Source: an uncultured beta proteobacterium
GTDB lineage: Bacteria; Pseudomonadota; Gammaproteobacteria; Burkholderiales; Burkholderiaceae_C
NCBI GenBank assembly: GCA_903909815.1
Contig: CAIVXG010000085.1
Location: 30,324 to 94,323 of the forward strand
Reading direction: 5' to 3'
DNA length: 64,000 nucleotides
This document shows, piece after piece, positions 9,713 to 20,204 of this stretch. The position numbers were made by a program, and so were the translations under genes. The number at the start of each line of letters is the position of its first letter. Position 1 is the first letter of the stretch. The notes beneath the pieces are model-generated. The model searched no databases. It saw only the letters and a program-made list of their open reading frames with translations, and was not told where the DNA came from.

Positions 9713-10674
9713 GCGCCGCCCAGGCGTGTTCCTGGCGCCAGCGCGAAGCCGCGCAAAAACTCCGCAGCACTCAGGCGTTTGCCTCCCGGCCGTTGCAGCT
9801 GCGTGAGCTTCACGGTGCCGTCGCCTGCTTGGACGAAGACGCCGTCGGCGTTCGCTCTCAGCACCGCGCCACATGACGCCGTTTTCTGCGTCAGGGGCTG
9901 CGCGCTAGCCTCCCAAACCTTCACCGTTTCGCCCAGGATGGTGGTGCACGCGCCTGGAAATGGATTGAATGCGTGGATGCGGCGAACGATGAGTTCTGCT
10001 GGCTGTGACCAGTCCAGCACCGCTTCGTGCTTTTCAATTTTGTGCGCGTAGGTGATGCCCGCTCCAGGTTGCCGCGTCGCCGCCAAGCGCTCGCCACCTG
10101 CCAATCGGGTCAGGGCCTGCACGATCAGGGTCGCGCCCAGTTCGGCCAAGGCGTCGTGCAGGCTGGCAGTCGTATCCGTTGTCAGGATCGGCAGCGATTG
10201 AGCCGCCAGCATATCGCCCGTGTCCAGTCCCGCGTCCATCTGCATGAGCGTGACGCCGGTCACGGTGTCGCCGGCCTCGACCGCACGGTGTATGGGCGCT
10301 GCGCCACGCCAACGCGGCAGCAAAGACGCATGGATATTGAGGCATCCCAGCGGGGGAACATCAAGAACCCATTGCGGCAGGATCAGACCATAGGCCGCAA
10401 CCACCATCACGTCGGGCTGCGCCGTGAGCAGCACCTGCTGTGCTGCCGCGGCGTCCTCAGGGTATTTGCCGTCGAGCCGCAGGCTTCTGGGCTGTGCCAG
10501 CGCCAGGGATTGCTCCAGCGCAAACTGTTTCACTGCAGATGCATGCAACTTCATGCCGCGCCCGGCGGGTCGATCCGGCTGCGTCAACACCAAAGTCACC
10601 TCGTGACCGGCCTTATGCAACGCTGTCAACGCCGCACGGGCGAATTCCGGCGTGCCGGCAAAGGCGACCCTCAA
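9709..10674 (-). CDS. fmt: Methionyl-tRNA formyltransferase
   Basis: Transfers a formyl group from 10-formyl-tetrahydrofolate to initiator Met-tRNA. The 321 residues start [18 protein letters not shown], with the folate and catalytic blocks [20 protein letters not shown] and [16 protein letters not shown]. The TTG at 10674 was chosen as start. It places the conserved [10 protein letters not shown] at the N-terminus and overlaps the def stop (TTGA), the usual def-fmt coupling. The upstream extension in the ORF track is a shadow of def. Confidence 0.95.
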   Translation of the reverse strand: MRVAFAGTPEFARAALTALHKAGHEVTLVLTQPDRPAGRGMKLHASAVKQFALEQSLALAQPRSLRLDGKYPEDAAAAQQVLLTAQPDVMVVAAYGLILPQWVLDVPPLGCLNIHASLLPRWRGAAPIHRAVEAGDTVTGVTLMQMDAGLDTGDMLAAQSLPILTTDTTASLHDALAELGATLIVQALTRLAGGERLAATRQPGAGITYAHKIEKHEAVLDWSQPAELIVRRIHAFNPFPGACTTILGETVKVWEASAQPLTQKTASCGAVLRANADGVFVQAGDGTVKLTQLQRPGGKRLSAAEFLRGFALAPGTRLGGA

Positions 10675-11180
10675 CGCAGTTCCTCTCGCGCCAGCTTGAT
10701 CATCTTCGTCTTGATCCGGTTGCGCTTGAGCGGCGACAGGTATTGCACAAATACCTTGCCCAGCAGGTGGTCCATCTCGTGCTGGATGCACACCGCCAAC
10801 AGGCCTTCAGCCTCAATGTTTTGTTGTTTTCCACTGCGATCCAGCGCGGTGGCCTTGATGGCTGAAGAGCGCTCCACGCCATCGTAGATTCCGGGTACCG
10901 AAAGGCAGCCTTCTTCGTTCAAATGTTTTTCCTCGCTGGCCCAGACGATCTCGGGATTGATCAACACCAGCGGTTGATTGCGCTCCTGCGAGATGTCGAT
11001 CACCACCAGTCGTTCGTGCACGTCCACCTGGCTGGCGGCCAGTCCGATGCCGTTGGCTTCATACATGGTTTCCAGCATGTCGTCGATCAGTTGGTGGATG
11101 CGTCTATCCACGGCCTGCACCGGTTTGGCAAGCTTGTTGAGCCGGGGGTCGGGGTAGAGAAGAATGGGTATGAGGGCCAT
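10671..11180 (-). CDS. def: Peptide deformylase
   Basis: Removes the N-formyl group from nascent proteins; a metallo-enzyme. The 169 residues show all three family motifs: [15 protein letters not shown] and HEMDH, which supply the metal-binding Cys and two His residues. The start ATG at 11180 ([15 protein letters not shown]) matches the family; upstream codons in the ORF do not. It is first in the run def-fmt-azlC-azlD and divergent from the LysM gene. Confidence 0.97.
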   Translation of the reverse strand: MALIPILLYPDPRLNKLAKPVQAVDRRIHQLIDDMLETMYEANGIGLAASQVDVHERLVVIDISQERNQPLVLINPEIVWASEEKHLNEEGCLSVPGIYDGVERSSAIKATALDRSGKQQNIEAEGLLAVCIQHEMDHLLGKVFVQYLSPLKRNRIKTKMIKLAREELR

Positions 11181-11363
11181 GGGGTTGGGGTCGAAGTTGT
11201 CGCTATTTTCGCGACTTTTTGTTTTTTCGTTGCAGACCAAAGTTAATTATCGTTGCTCAATCAAGGGCTTGAGTGCAGAATCGCACGTGATTTATCAAGT
11301 TCCCCGACCGGTTTTTGGCTCTGCATCAGGCTGACCGGCAACCGGCCCAGGGAGGCTTTAGCA

Positions 11364-12650
11364 ATGCAGCAGGATATGCCCGAGACAACTTATTCAAAAA
11401 TTTGCAACACGGCTGCGATCTTTGTGGCCGTCAGCATGGCGCTGATGGGCGTTGCTCAGGCACAAAGTTCAGCGCCCGCGGAAAGCCAGATGGCGACTGC
11501 GACACCGCTCGCCAGCAGGGGTGTGCCTGAGAGCGAACTGGCCCCCAATGCCCCCGACAACTACATCGTCAAGGCGGGCGACACCCTGTGGGGCATAGGT
11601 GAAATATTTCTCAAATCCCCATGGCGCTGGCCCGAACTTTGGGGCATGAGCAACGCCGAGATGGCTGACCCCGGGCGTATCTTTCCTGGGCAACAGCTTT
11701 TCCTCCAGAAGAAGGACGGTGTCGTGGTACTCACGACCCGCGCGCCCGCTGCCGCCGACGACGGCCCGCCACTGGAGACGGTTCGAATCTCGCCACGAAA
11801 CCGGTTCGAATCCCTGAGCGCCAGCGCCCTGCCAACCCTGCAGCCCCATTTGATCGAACCTTTTCTGGTGGAGCCCAACATCGTCAGCGAGAATGAGCTG
11901 CAAAGTGCGCCGCGTATCGTTGCGGCCCAGGAAGGGCGGGTGCTTTTGAGCCGTGGCGACCGCGCCTACGTGCGTGGGCCCGCTGAATCTCCTGTGACCG
12001 ACCCCGGCACCGGACCGCAATTGACCCTGCGGGTATTTCGCGACCCGAAGCCGTTGTTTGATCCGGACACCCACGCGGTGCTGGGCTATGAGGCCCCCTA
12101 CGTTGGCAAAGCCGTGCTTGTGCGCAGTGAGGTGGAAGCGACGTCCAGCAAGAAGCGCAAGGGCTCCAGTTGGTTGGGACGATTGCTCAGCGCCAGTCCG
12201 CCAGACCCCTTGGGAGAGAACACCACCCTGCCCACGGCTGCAGTCATCGACATCGTCGAAACCAAGGAAGAAATGCGCGTGGGCGACCGGCTGCTGGCTG
12301 AGCCCGAGCGGCAACTGCGTAATTTTGTGCCGCATGCGCCGGAGCGAAAAGTGGTCGGCCGGATCATTTCCGTGTACGGAGATGGGGTGACCAACGCCGC
12401 CCAAAATCAGGTGGTCGTGATCAGCCGCGGCAGCAGCAACGGCCTGAAGGCCGGTGACGTGCTTGCCATCCTCAAGGACGGACCGACCGTCAAGGATCAG
12501 ACCGACCCTGGCAAATCGAATGTAAAAATTCCGAACGAGCGCAATGGATTGCTGATGGTGTTCCGCACCTTTGACAAGCTCTCCTACGCATTGATTCTGG
12601 AGATCGTCGACGGCGTGAAGGTGGGTGACCGGGTCACCAACCCCCGGTAG
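11364..12650 (+). CDS. LysM-domain peptidoglycan-binding protein
   Basis: Secreted or periplasmic protein of 428 residues. It has an N-terminal signal peptide (hydrophobic run around NTAAIFVAVSMALMGVAQAQ) and one LysM motif, YIVKAGDTLWGIGEIFL through IFPGQQLFLQK. A long C-terminal part of unknown fold follows. LysM binds glycan strands, so a cell-wall role is likely. The ATG at 11364 was chosen because AGGGAGG precedes it and a signal peptide then starts the protein; the ORF begins 37 codons earlier. Proteins of this type often lie between def and dprA in betaproteobacteria. Confidence 0.88.
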   Translation: MQQDMPETTYSKICNTAAIFVAVSMALMGVAQAQSSAPAESQMATATPLASRGVPESELAPNAPDNYIVKAGDTLWGIGEIFLKSPWRWPELWGMSNAEMADPGRIFPGQQLFLQKKDGVVVLTTRAPAAADDGPPLETVRISPRNRFESLSASALPTLQPHLIEPFLVEPNIVSENELQSAPRIVAAQEGRVLLSRGDRAYVRGPAESPVTDPGTGPQLTLRVFRDPKPLFDPDTHAVLGYEAPYVGKAVLVRSEVEATSSKKRKGSSWLGRLLSASPPDPLGENTTLPTAAVIDIVETKEEMRVGDRLLAEPERQLRNFVPHAPERKVVGRIISVYGDGVTNAAQNQVVVISRGSSNGLKAGDVLAILKDGPTVKDQTDPGKSNVKIPNERNGLLMVFRTFDKLSYALILEIVDGVKVGDRVTNPR

Positions 12651-12670
12651 ATGGGGTGGGGTCGCGTACC

Positions 12671-13825
12671 ATGGAGCGCGACGAACTGGCTGCGTGGTTA
12701 AGACTGACGCTCAGCGTTGGCGTTGGCAACCTGAGCGGGGCCAAACTATTAGCCGCCTTCGGTCAGCCAGAGACCGTCTTTTCCCAATCCCGCCTGGCAT
12801 TGCGGCATGTAGTGAGCGTGGCTCAAGCCGATGCGCTTTTGAGCGAGCCAGCTCAATGGCCCGAGCTCGTCGTGCGGACCTGGGATTGGTTGCAGCAGGG
12901 TGCGATTGCCGGTGTGCAGCGTCGCGTTGTCGCATTGGGAGATGAGCTCTATCCTTCCAGCCTGCTGCAGATCGAGGATCCGCCCCTATTGCTTTACCTG
13001 ATGGGCCAATTGGACGAGCTTGGGGCCGATCCTTATGCCAGTTGCCTGGCCATCGTGGGCAGTCGAAACCCCACTCCTCAGGGAATGGCGAATGCTAAGA
13101 ACTTTGCACTCGCCTGCGTCCAGGCCGGACTCACGGTGGTCTCAGGACTGGCCCTGGGTGTGGACGGCGCGGCGCACGAAGGTGCGCTGGCGGCAGAGCC
13201 CCCGGCGAGGAATCGATGGGCCACCGTCGCCGTGCTTGGCACCGGACTGGACCGGGTCTACCCCGGGAAACATTTGGCGCTGGCACACCGCATCGCGCAA
13301 CGCGGGTTGCTCATCAGTGAATATCCGCTGGGCACGCCGCCCCTGGCCGCCAACTTTCCCAAGCGCAACCGCATCATTGCCGGCCTGTCATTGGGCACGC
13401 TGGTGGTGGAGGCGGCACTGAAATCGGGCTCGCTGATCACGGCGCGTTTGACCGCAGAACAGGGCAAAGAGGTGTTTGCCATACCCGGCTCGATCCACGC
13501 ACCGCAATCCCATGGCTGCCACGCCTTGATCCGCGAAGGCGCCAAGCTGGTGGAATCGGTGTCGGATGTCCTGGAAGAACTGCCTTTGAAGGCGGCAAGC
13601 CATGCGGGCGGTGTGGATCCTGTGGCGGCGAGTGCCAATCACCCCGGCACTGCGGCAAGTCGGTTGCTGCAAGTGCTAGGCCATGACCCTGCGAGTCTGG
13701 ACGCCTTGGTGGCGCGCACAGGCATCGACGCCGCCGGGTTGCAGGTTCAATTGCTCGAACTGGAACTCAGCGGCGACGTGTCACGCCTGCCCGGCGGACT
13801 GTTCCAACGCTTCCACTCAGCCTGA
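12671..13825 (+). CDS. dprA: DNA processing protein DprA
   Basis: DprA (Smf) binds incoming single-stranded DNA during natural transformation and loads RecA. The roughly 384 residues contain the Rossmann-like core with LAIVGSRNPTPQGM, VSGLALGVDGAAHEGAL, LISEYPLGTPP and FPKRNRIIAGLS. A C-terminal winged-helix domain covers about the last 65 residues. ATG 12671 gives MERDELAAWLRL; a GTG at 12656 is the alternative. It follows the LysM gene by about 20 bases and is convergent with the MHS transporter, with a single base between the stop codons. Confidence 0.95.
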   Translation: MERDELAAWLRLTLSVGVGNLSGAKLLAAFGQPETVFSQSRLALRHVVSVAQADALLSEPAQWPELVVRTWDWLQQGAIAGVQRRVVALGDELYPSSLLQIEDPPLLLYLMGQLDELGADPYASCLAIVGSRNPTPQGMANAKNFALACVQAGLTVVSGLALGVDGAAHEGALAAEPPARNRWATVAVLGTGLDRVYPGKHLALAHRIAQRGLLISEYPLGTPPLAANFPKRNRIIAGLSLGTLVVEAALKSGSLITARLTAEQGKEVFAIPGSIHAPQSHGCHALIREGAKLVESVSDVLEELPLKAASHAGGVDPVAASANHPGTAASRLLQVLGHDPASLDALVARTGIDAAGLQVQLLELELSGDVSRLPGGLFQRFHSA

Positions 13826-13826
13826 G

Positions 13827-15134
13827 CTAGGACATAACTTCCCGGCCCCGCGTCTCTGGCAGGGCCAGCATCGCCAGGACACTGATGATGCCGGTGCCCA
13901 CCAGGTACCAGGCCGGTGCCATGGGGTCCCCGGTGACGCCGATGAGCCAAGTGACGACCAACTGGGTCGAGCCGCCGAACAAGGCCACGCCTAAAGCGTA
14001 GGCGATTGACAGGCCAGTGGATCGAACCGCAATCGGCAGCAATTCGGGGATCGCCACCAGGGACGCGGACGCGCTGATAAAGGTCAGAGCGGCCAGCATG
14101 GAGGTGACGCCAATGAGTGCGGTCGTGGTTCGGACCTCGAACAGCCACATGAAAGCCGGGTAGGCCAAAACAATCGCCAGAATGCGTGGCACGAGCATCA
14201 CCGGCTTGCGCCCGAAGCGGTCGGAGAGCCAGCCGCCGACCAGCGAGAAGACCACCGTCGAAATGCCCAGTGCCACGACCGACACCAAGGCAATGGTCGG
14301 CGGGAACTTCAGGGTATTGATTGCGTAGGTTGTCATGTACATGCCAACGTAGGTGGGTACGGTGCCGCCCAGGATGATCAGGATCGAGAGCAGGATGACG
14401 CGCGCATTCTGCCGCAGCAGTGGCATCAAACGCGGCGCGGCATGGGCATCTCCGCTGGCGCGGGGCGCCATCGTTTCTGGCATGTGATGGCGCAGATAGA
14501 TCGCCACCGGAATCAGCAACAGCCCGGCCGCGAACGGAATGCGCCAGCCCCATGCTGCCAGGTCAGCCGGCGCCATCAGCTTGCCCAAGCTCACGCCCAT
14601 TACGCCCGCGAGCAGAATAGCCAAGCCCTGGCTGACGAACTGCCAACTGGCATACAAGCCGCGCTTTTCTGGTGGTGCAATTTCGATCAGAAAAGAGGTG
14701 GATGGCCCGACTTCACCGCCCAAAGCCAAACCTTGGACCAATCTGCACAGCACCACCAGTATCGGCGCGGCGATGCCTATGCTCTCGTAGGTCGGCGTCA
14801 GCGCCAGCCCCAACGTTCCGAGCGTGATCAATAGAATGGTCAGCATCATCGCGGGCTTGCGTCCGGCGCGGTCACCATAGGCGCCGATCAGAATGCCGCC
14901 CAGCGGCCGCGTCACAAAGCCGACGCCAAAGACTGTGACTGAGAGCAGCAGACTGGTGAACTCGGACGCCGCCGGGAAGAACGCCTTGCCGATGAATACC
15001 GCAAAGAAAGCATAGGTGCCAAAGTCATAAAACTCAAGCGCGTTGCCCGCCACCGCCGCCGCCACCACCTTGCGCGTGATGGCGGAAGCGGGTGGAGCTC
15101 CGGTCTGCGTCTCGAAATCAGTTAGTTGTGCCAT
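13827..15134 (-). CDS. MHS-family MFS transporter (organic acid symporter type)
   Basis: 435-residue membrane protein of the metabolite:H+ symporter branch of the MFS. The family N-terminus VVAAAVAGNALEFYDFGTYA and the loop 2-3 signature GAYGDRAGRKPAMM are clear, as are GLALGGEVGPSTSFLIE and SDRFGRKPVML. Relatives carry citrate, tricarballylate, alpha-ketoglutarate, proline or shikimate, and the exact substrate cannot be told. It is not in an evident catabolic operon; the next gene on the strand is a dienelactone hydrolase about 320 bases upstream. Confidence 0.9.
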   Translation of the reverse strand: MAQLTDFETQTGAPPASAITRKVVAAAVAGNALEFYDFGTYAFFAVFIGKAFFPAASEFTSLLLSVTVFGVGFVTRPLGGILIGAYGDRAGRKPAMMLTILLITLGTLGLALTPTYESIGIAAPILVVLCRLVQGLALGGEVGPSTSFLIEIAPPEKRGLYASWQFVSQGLAILLAGVMGVSLGKLMAPADLAAWGWRIPFAAGLLLIPVAIYLRHHMPETMAPRASGDAHAAPRLMPLLRQNARVILLSILIILGGTVPTYVGMYMTTYAINTLKFPPTIALVSVVALGISTVVFSLVGGWLSDRFGRKPVMLVPRILAIVLAYPAFMWLFEVRTTTALIGVTSMLAALTFISASASLVAIPELLPIAVRSTGLSIAYALGVALFGGSTQLVVTWLIGVTGDPMAPAWYLVGTGIISVLAMLALPETRGREVMS

Positions 15135-15452
15135 GTGTTGTCTCTTTCATAGTTGCTCTTTTTCACTTGCTCGATGTGGCCAAATCTTGGCCGGCGAACG
15201 CCTGCAGCCTGACTGCACGCGATTGAATGACAATCTTCCCCTTCCAATTCAAGGTGTCGCCGTAGAACGCGTCACACCGATTTTGCTTGATTTGCGCCGT
15301 TCCGCAGCACGTGCAGCTCCAGTTCTTCACCATCGCGGCCCGGCAAGGGATGCGGGTACGAAGCCACGGTCAATTCGGCCTCACGACCAAATGGTGGATG
15401 CGGTGCACGGCTTACCCGTTGTCGTGCCGGCTCTGCGGACCACGCGGCCGCG
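15135..15452. other. Intergenic 318 bases, possible remnant coding sequence
   Basis: The minus strand keeps an open frame (15272-15529, 85 codons, ending REAELTVASYPHPLPGRDGE and ELELHVLRNG) that overlaps the end of the hydrolase gene. The last 50 residues read like a real protein segment but I do not recognise the family, and there is no convincing start. The other half looks non-coding. It may be a gene remnant or chance. Confidence 0.3.
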
Positions 15453-16121
15453 TTACGCCGACAGGTGTCGGGTGAAGAATGCGAGGCTACGTTCCCAGGC
15501 CAGTTGGGCGCAGGCGGCGTCATAGACATCGGGCCGCGTGCGGTTGAAGAACGCGTGCTCGGCCTCGTAGCGATAGATCTCGGGCGTGGCGCCCGCGGCC
15601 TGCATCACGGCTTCCAGGGCGTTGAACTGATCCGGACCCCAGTGCTTGTCACGATTCGCGAAGTGTCCCTGGAACGCAATCTTGATGCGTGCCGGATCGG
15701 CAAACGTCGCTGGTGGAATACCGTAGAAACACACGGCCGCAGACAGCTCTTGAACGTGCACAGCAGCGGCAATGGTGAGCGCGCCGCCCATGCAAAAGCC
15801 GGTGACACCGATCTTGCCGCAGCGCTCACGCAGGAACTTCACCGCGCCTGCGAGATCCTGGTGCGTGGCGTCGCCAAAGTCCAGACCCGTCATCATGTGG
15901 CTGGCTTCGTCAGGGGTGCTGGCCACCCGGCCCCGGTACAGGTCGGGCGCCAGTGCCGAAAACCCCGCGGCGGCGTAGCGGTCGGCGATGCTGCTGATAT
16001 GGTCGTTCAGCCCCCACCATTCCTGAATCACCACGACGCCCGGGCGCCCCGTGCCCGCGTCTGCAAAATAGCCGCGCGTCGACGCTCCGTCGGGACGCGT
16101 GAATTCGATGATTTGACCCAT
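15453..16121 (-). CDS. Dienelactone hydrolase family protein
   Basis: Alpha/beta hydrolase of 222 residues. The cysteine nucleophile elbow GFCMGGAL, the WWGLN motif and the C-terminal EAEHAFFN (catalytic His) place it with carboxymethylenebutenolidases. Classical members open dienelactone in chloroaromatic breakdown, but many homologues are general esterases. No other aromatic-degradation genes lie nearby, so the substrate is open. The gene is divergent from glgC. Confidence 0.9.
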   Translation of the reverse strand: MGQIIEFTRPDGASTRGYFADAGTGRPGVVVIQEWWGLNDHISSIADRYAAAGFSALAPDLYRGRVASTPDEASHMMTGLDFGDATHQDLAGAVKFLRERCGKIGVTGFCMGGALTIAAAVHVQELSAAVCFYGIPPATFADPARIKIAFQGHFANRDKHWGPDQFNALEAVMQAAGATPEIYRYEAEHAFFNRTRPDVYDAACAQLAWERSLAFFTRHLSA

Positions 16122-16287
16122 GTTGTGCTCCTGGTTGGGGGATGAACGCGCACTGTACTAGCGCCTGTGCGCAGACACTGATCGAACGCGCAGTTTATAT
16201 TTTTTGAACCTTGCGCGATCGTCTGCGCAGCGGTCAAAATGTGGGCACAGGAACCCAGTGCGAACAAGCACGTTACAGGAGACGCAG

Positions 16288-17567
<1,280 letters not shown>

Positions 17568-17568
<1 letters not shown>

Positions 17569-19034
17569 TGCGCGACAAAACGATGAAAGTGCTCCAAGTC
17601 AGCGCCGAGATTTTCCCCCTGCTCAAGACCGGTGGCCTGGCCGACATCGCGGGCGCCTTGCCTGCCGCAATGAGTGCCACCGGGTGCGATCTGCGCGTGC
17701 TGCTACCGGGCTTTGCGACCATCTTGCAGGACCTGCAGGATGCAGTCGTTTTGGGTCAGGTGGCGACACCCTGGGGCGAACGGTTCAGCGTGCGCCACGG
17801 GCGTCTGGCAAGCTTGGGCGTAGCGGCCTACGTCATCGATGCGCCGGGGCTCTATCTTCGCCCTGGCAGTCCGTACGAAGACGCGCATCGCCAGCCCTAT
17901 GCTGACAACCACCGTCGCTTCGCCCTGCTGGGTTGGGTGGCGGCGCTTTTAGGACAAGGTCTGGACGCGCAATGGACGCCGCAGGTGGTGCACGCCCACG
18001 ACTGGCACGCCGCACTGGCACCAGCCTATCTGGCGTTCTCGCGCGAACGCCAGCGTCAGCGTGTGGCCAGCGTCTACACCGTGCACAACCTGGCATATCA
18101 GGGCGTGTTTGCGCCTCAGCACTTCCATGAGCTTGGCCTGCCTGACGCCGCATTTTCGATCAACGGACTGGAGTTCCACGGCAATATTTCTTTCATGAAG
18201 GCTGGCCTTTTTTATGCCGACCGCATCACCACCGTCAGCCCTACCTACGCGCAGGAAATACAGACGCCGGAGCAGGGTTGCGGCCTGGATGGATTGCTGC
18301 GCACGCGCCGCAGCGCACTCTGCGGCATTCTGAATGGCGTCGATGCCGCCGTGTGGAATCCGGCCTGCGACAAGCTACTTCCCTTTGCCTATGACGCCCA
18401 CAGCAACGCGGGCAAGGCGCGCTGCAAAGCGGCGCTGCAAGCCGAAATGAGCTTGGCAGCGCAGCCGCGCGCACCGCTGTTTGGCGTTGTGAGCCGGCTC
18501 ACAGAGCAAAAAGGTCTGCACCTGGTGCTCGCAGGTATCGATGAGTTGCTCGCGCGCGGCGGCCAACTGGTGGTGCTGGGCAGCGGCGAAGGCTGGCTCG
18601 AAGCGGCATTGCGCGAGCAGGCACTCAAGCATCCACAGTCTGTGGCCGTGCGCCTGGGTTACGATGAAGCGCTGGCACACCGCATCTTTGGCGGCACTGA
18701 TGTGACTCTCGTGCCCTCGCGCTTTGAGCCCTGCGGTCTGACGCAGATGTATGGTCTGAGCTACGGCAGCCTGCCGCTGGTGCGACGCGTCGGCGGGCTG
18801 GCCGACACGGTGGTCGACAGCACACTAGAAGACCTTGCCGCGCAGCGCGCCAACGGCTTTGTGTTCGAGGAATTCACGGCAGACGCGTTCACCCGTGCCC
18901 TGCGCCGGGCCTTCGCTCTGTACGCCCGTCCCGACGAATGGGCCGAGGTCGCCAAGCGCGCCATGCAGCAGGACTTTGGATGGAAGGCGAGCGCACAAAA
19001 ATTCCTGGCGCTGTATCGGCAGGTAACGGGCTAA
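17568..19034 (+). CDS. glgA: Glycogen synthase (ADP-glucose type)
   Basis: GT5 glycosyltransferase that elongates alpha-1,4-glucan from ADP-glucose. The family N-terminus MKVLQVSAEIFPLLKTGGLAD holds the KTGGLAD sugar-nucleotide motif. Later come VVHAHDWHAALAP, YTVHNLAYQG and the C-terminal SRFEPCGLTQMYGLSYG with the catalytic Glu. ATG 17568 overlaps the glgC stop; ATG 17583 (MKVLQ) is equally plausible, and neither has a strong ribosome binding site, consistent with coupling. No branching enzyme or phosphorylase is in the window. Confidence 0.96.
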
Positions 19035-19058
19035 ATGCGGCTGACTGCGCCGACCCAT

Positions 19059-19595
19059 TCAGTCCAGCCGCTGGTAACGTTGTGCGAGCCAATGGTCTAG
19101 CGACAACTTGCCGGGGCCGCTGGCGATAAGGTATAGCAGCACCGCGGCCCAGGTGCCGTGCGTGGGATAGGCGCCGGGGTAGACGAACAGCTGTATCACC
19201 AAAGTCATGCCGAGCAATGCCAAGGCAGAAAAGCGTGTTGCCAGGCCCAGCAAAAGCAACGCAGAAAACAGGTGTTCACCCAGCGCCGCCATGGGTGCGG
19301 CGACTTCGGGCGAGATCAGGGGCACACGGTATTCTTCGCGGAACAGGGTCAGCGCCGAGTCCGACAGATGGGGCCATCCGAATTGAAATTGTCCTTCCAG
19401 AATGTCCATGACAAAGCCTTGGATCTTGGTCTGTCCTGACCTCCAGAACACGGCAGCAATGGAGAAGCGGCCGATGAAGGCGATCAATCCTTGAGGGATA
19501 CGCGAAGCCGCCGCGATGCCGGTATTGATACATCTGAGCAGAACTGAAATTGCACAGCGCCATGCGCTCGTGCTGCTACGTGCAGAGTGGTTCAT
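19059..19595 (-). CDS. DoxX family membrane protein
   Basis: 178-residue membrane protein with about four segments. It contains the DoxX blocks FSIAAVFWRSGQTKIQGF, PMAALGEHLFSALLLLGLAT and VIQLFVYPGAYPTHGTW. The TTG/ATG region at 19595 has AAGGGG upstream. It lies about 110 bases downstream of the DUF2282 gene on the same strand, which is the order seen in bufferin operons where DoxX is the last gene. Its function in those operons is unsettled; redox or membrane roles have been proposed. Confidence 0.88.
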   Translation of the reverse strand: MNHSARSSTSAWRCAISVLLRCINTGIAAASRIPQGLIAFIGRFSIAAVFWRSGQTKIQGFVMDILEGQFQFGWPHLSDSALTLFREEYRVPLISPEVAAPMAALGEHLFSALLLLGLATRFSALALLGMTLVIQLFVYPGAYPTHGTWAAVLLYLIASGPGKLSLDHWLAQRYQRLD

Positions 19596-19707
19596 TCGAC
19601 CCCTTTGGTTTCATTGCGTGGCCGTGGCCAAGCTGCCGCAGCAACTGAGTTGGCCTTGCGCCTGCTCCCGAGTCGGCCGTTTCGGGCGAACTCGGGGTGG
19701 CTGAAGA

Positions 19708-20034
19708 TCAGGCTTTCTTGGGTGCGAAAGCGGCCAGTTGCCCCTTGCCGGTCGGCGAGGTGGAGGAGGCGGTCTTCTCGCAAGTGCCCTTGGGCACCAG
19801 TGACCACGAATTGGCCTGGTAGTCCAGCTTGGAAGTGCCGGCGCAGGTCGTGCCCGGACCCGCAGCGCAATCGTTCTTGCCTTTGAGTGCGACGCCGAAA
19901 CATTTTTCCTTGTCCATGCCCGGCTTGCTCATGTCCTGGGCTGCCGACGGCAGGGACGCGGCAGCGATGGCGCCACTCAAAGCCAGGGCAATGGCCAGTG
20001 TTGACAGGGGCTTGGAAGTTGCTGTTGTGCGCAT
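19708..20034 (-). CDS. DUF2282 / BufA1-type bufferin precursor
   Basis: 108-residue exported small protein. It has a signal peptide ([20 protein letters not shown]) followed by the DUF2282 core: [41 protein letters not shown]. Four conserved Cys residues are present. Characterised relatives (bufferins) are ribosomally made, modified peptides that bind copper after Cys modification by a DUF692/MNIO enzyme (BufB) with a DUF2063 partner (BufC). Neither partner gene is next to it here, only DoxX. An ECF-like promoter precedes it. Confidence 0.85.
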   Translation of the reverse strand: MRTTATSKPLSTLAIALALSGAIAAASLPSAAQDMSKPGMDKEKCFGVALKGKNDCAAGPGTTCAGTSKLDYQANSWSLVPKGTCEKTASSTSPTGKGQLAAFAPKKA

Positions 20035-20120
20035 GGGTAATCCTTAAAAGTGGTGAGGGGTATGAAAAATATCAGAGACATCGGGAACCCGACCCAGCGT
20101 CGGATGTGATGTCTCCACGG

Positions 20121-20149
20121 TTAGACGCAGGAGCGGATATTTTCTTACA
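20121..20149 (-). promoter_or_regulatory. Candidate ECF sigma factor promoter of the DUF2282-DoxX pair
   Basis: On the minus strand TGTAAG (-35 like) and CGTCTAA (-10 like) are separated by 16 bases, about 85 bases before the start codon. GTAA/CGTC with a 16-base spacer is a usual ECF layout, and bufferin operons elsewhere are known to be ECF-controlled. No ECF sigma gene is in the window. Confidence 0.4.
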
Positions 20150-20204
20150 TGCGGCATCAAAATAGTTTTTGACTCACCGCGTGCAGGGCCGCCGCGTCGG
20201 CTGA

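Noticed and set aside
19592-19903. Minus-strand 103-codon ORF as a DUF2063 (BufC) remnant
   Set aside because: It mostly overlaps the DUF2282 gene out of frame, and the part in the gap to DoxX shows no DUF2063 or DUF692 motif.
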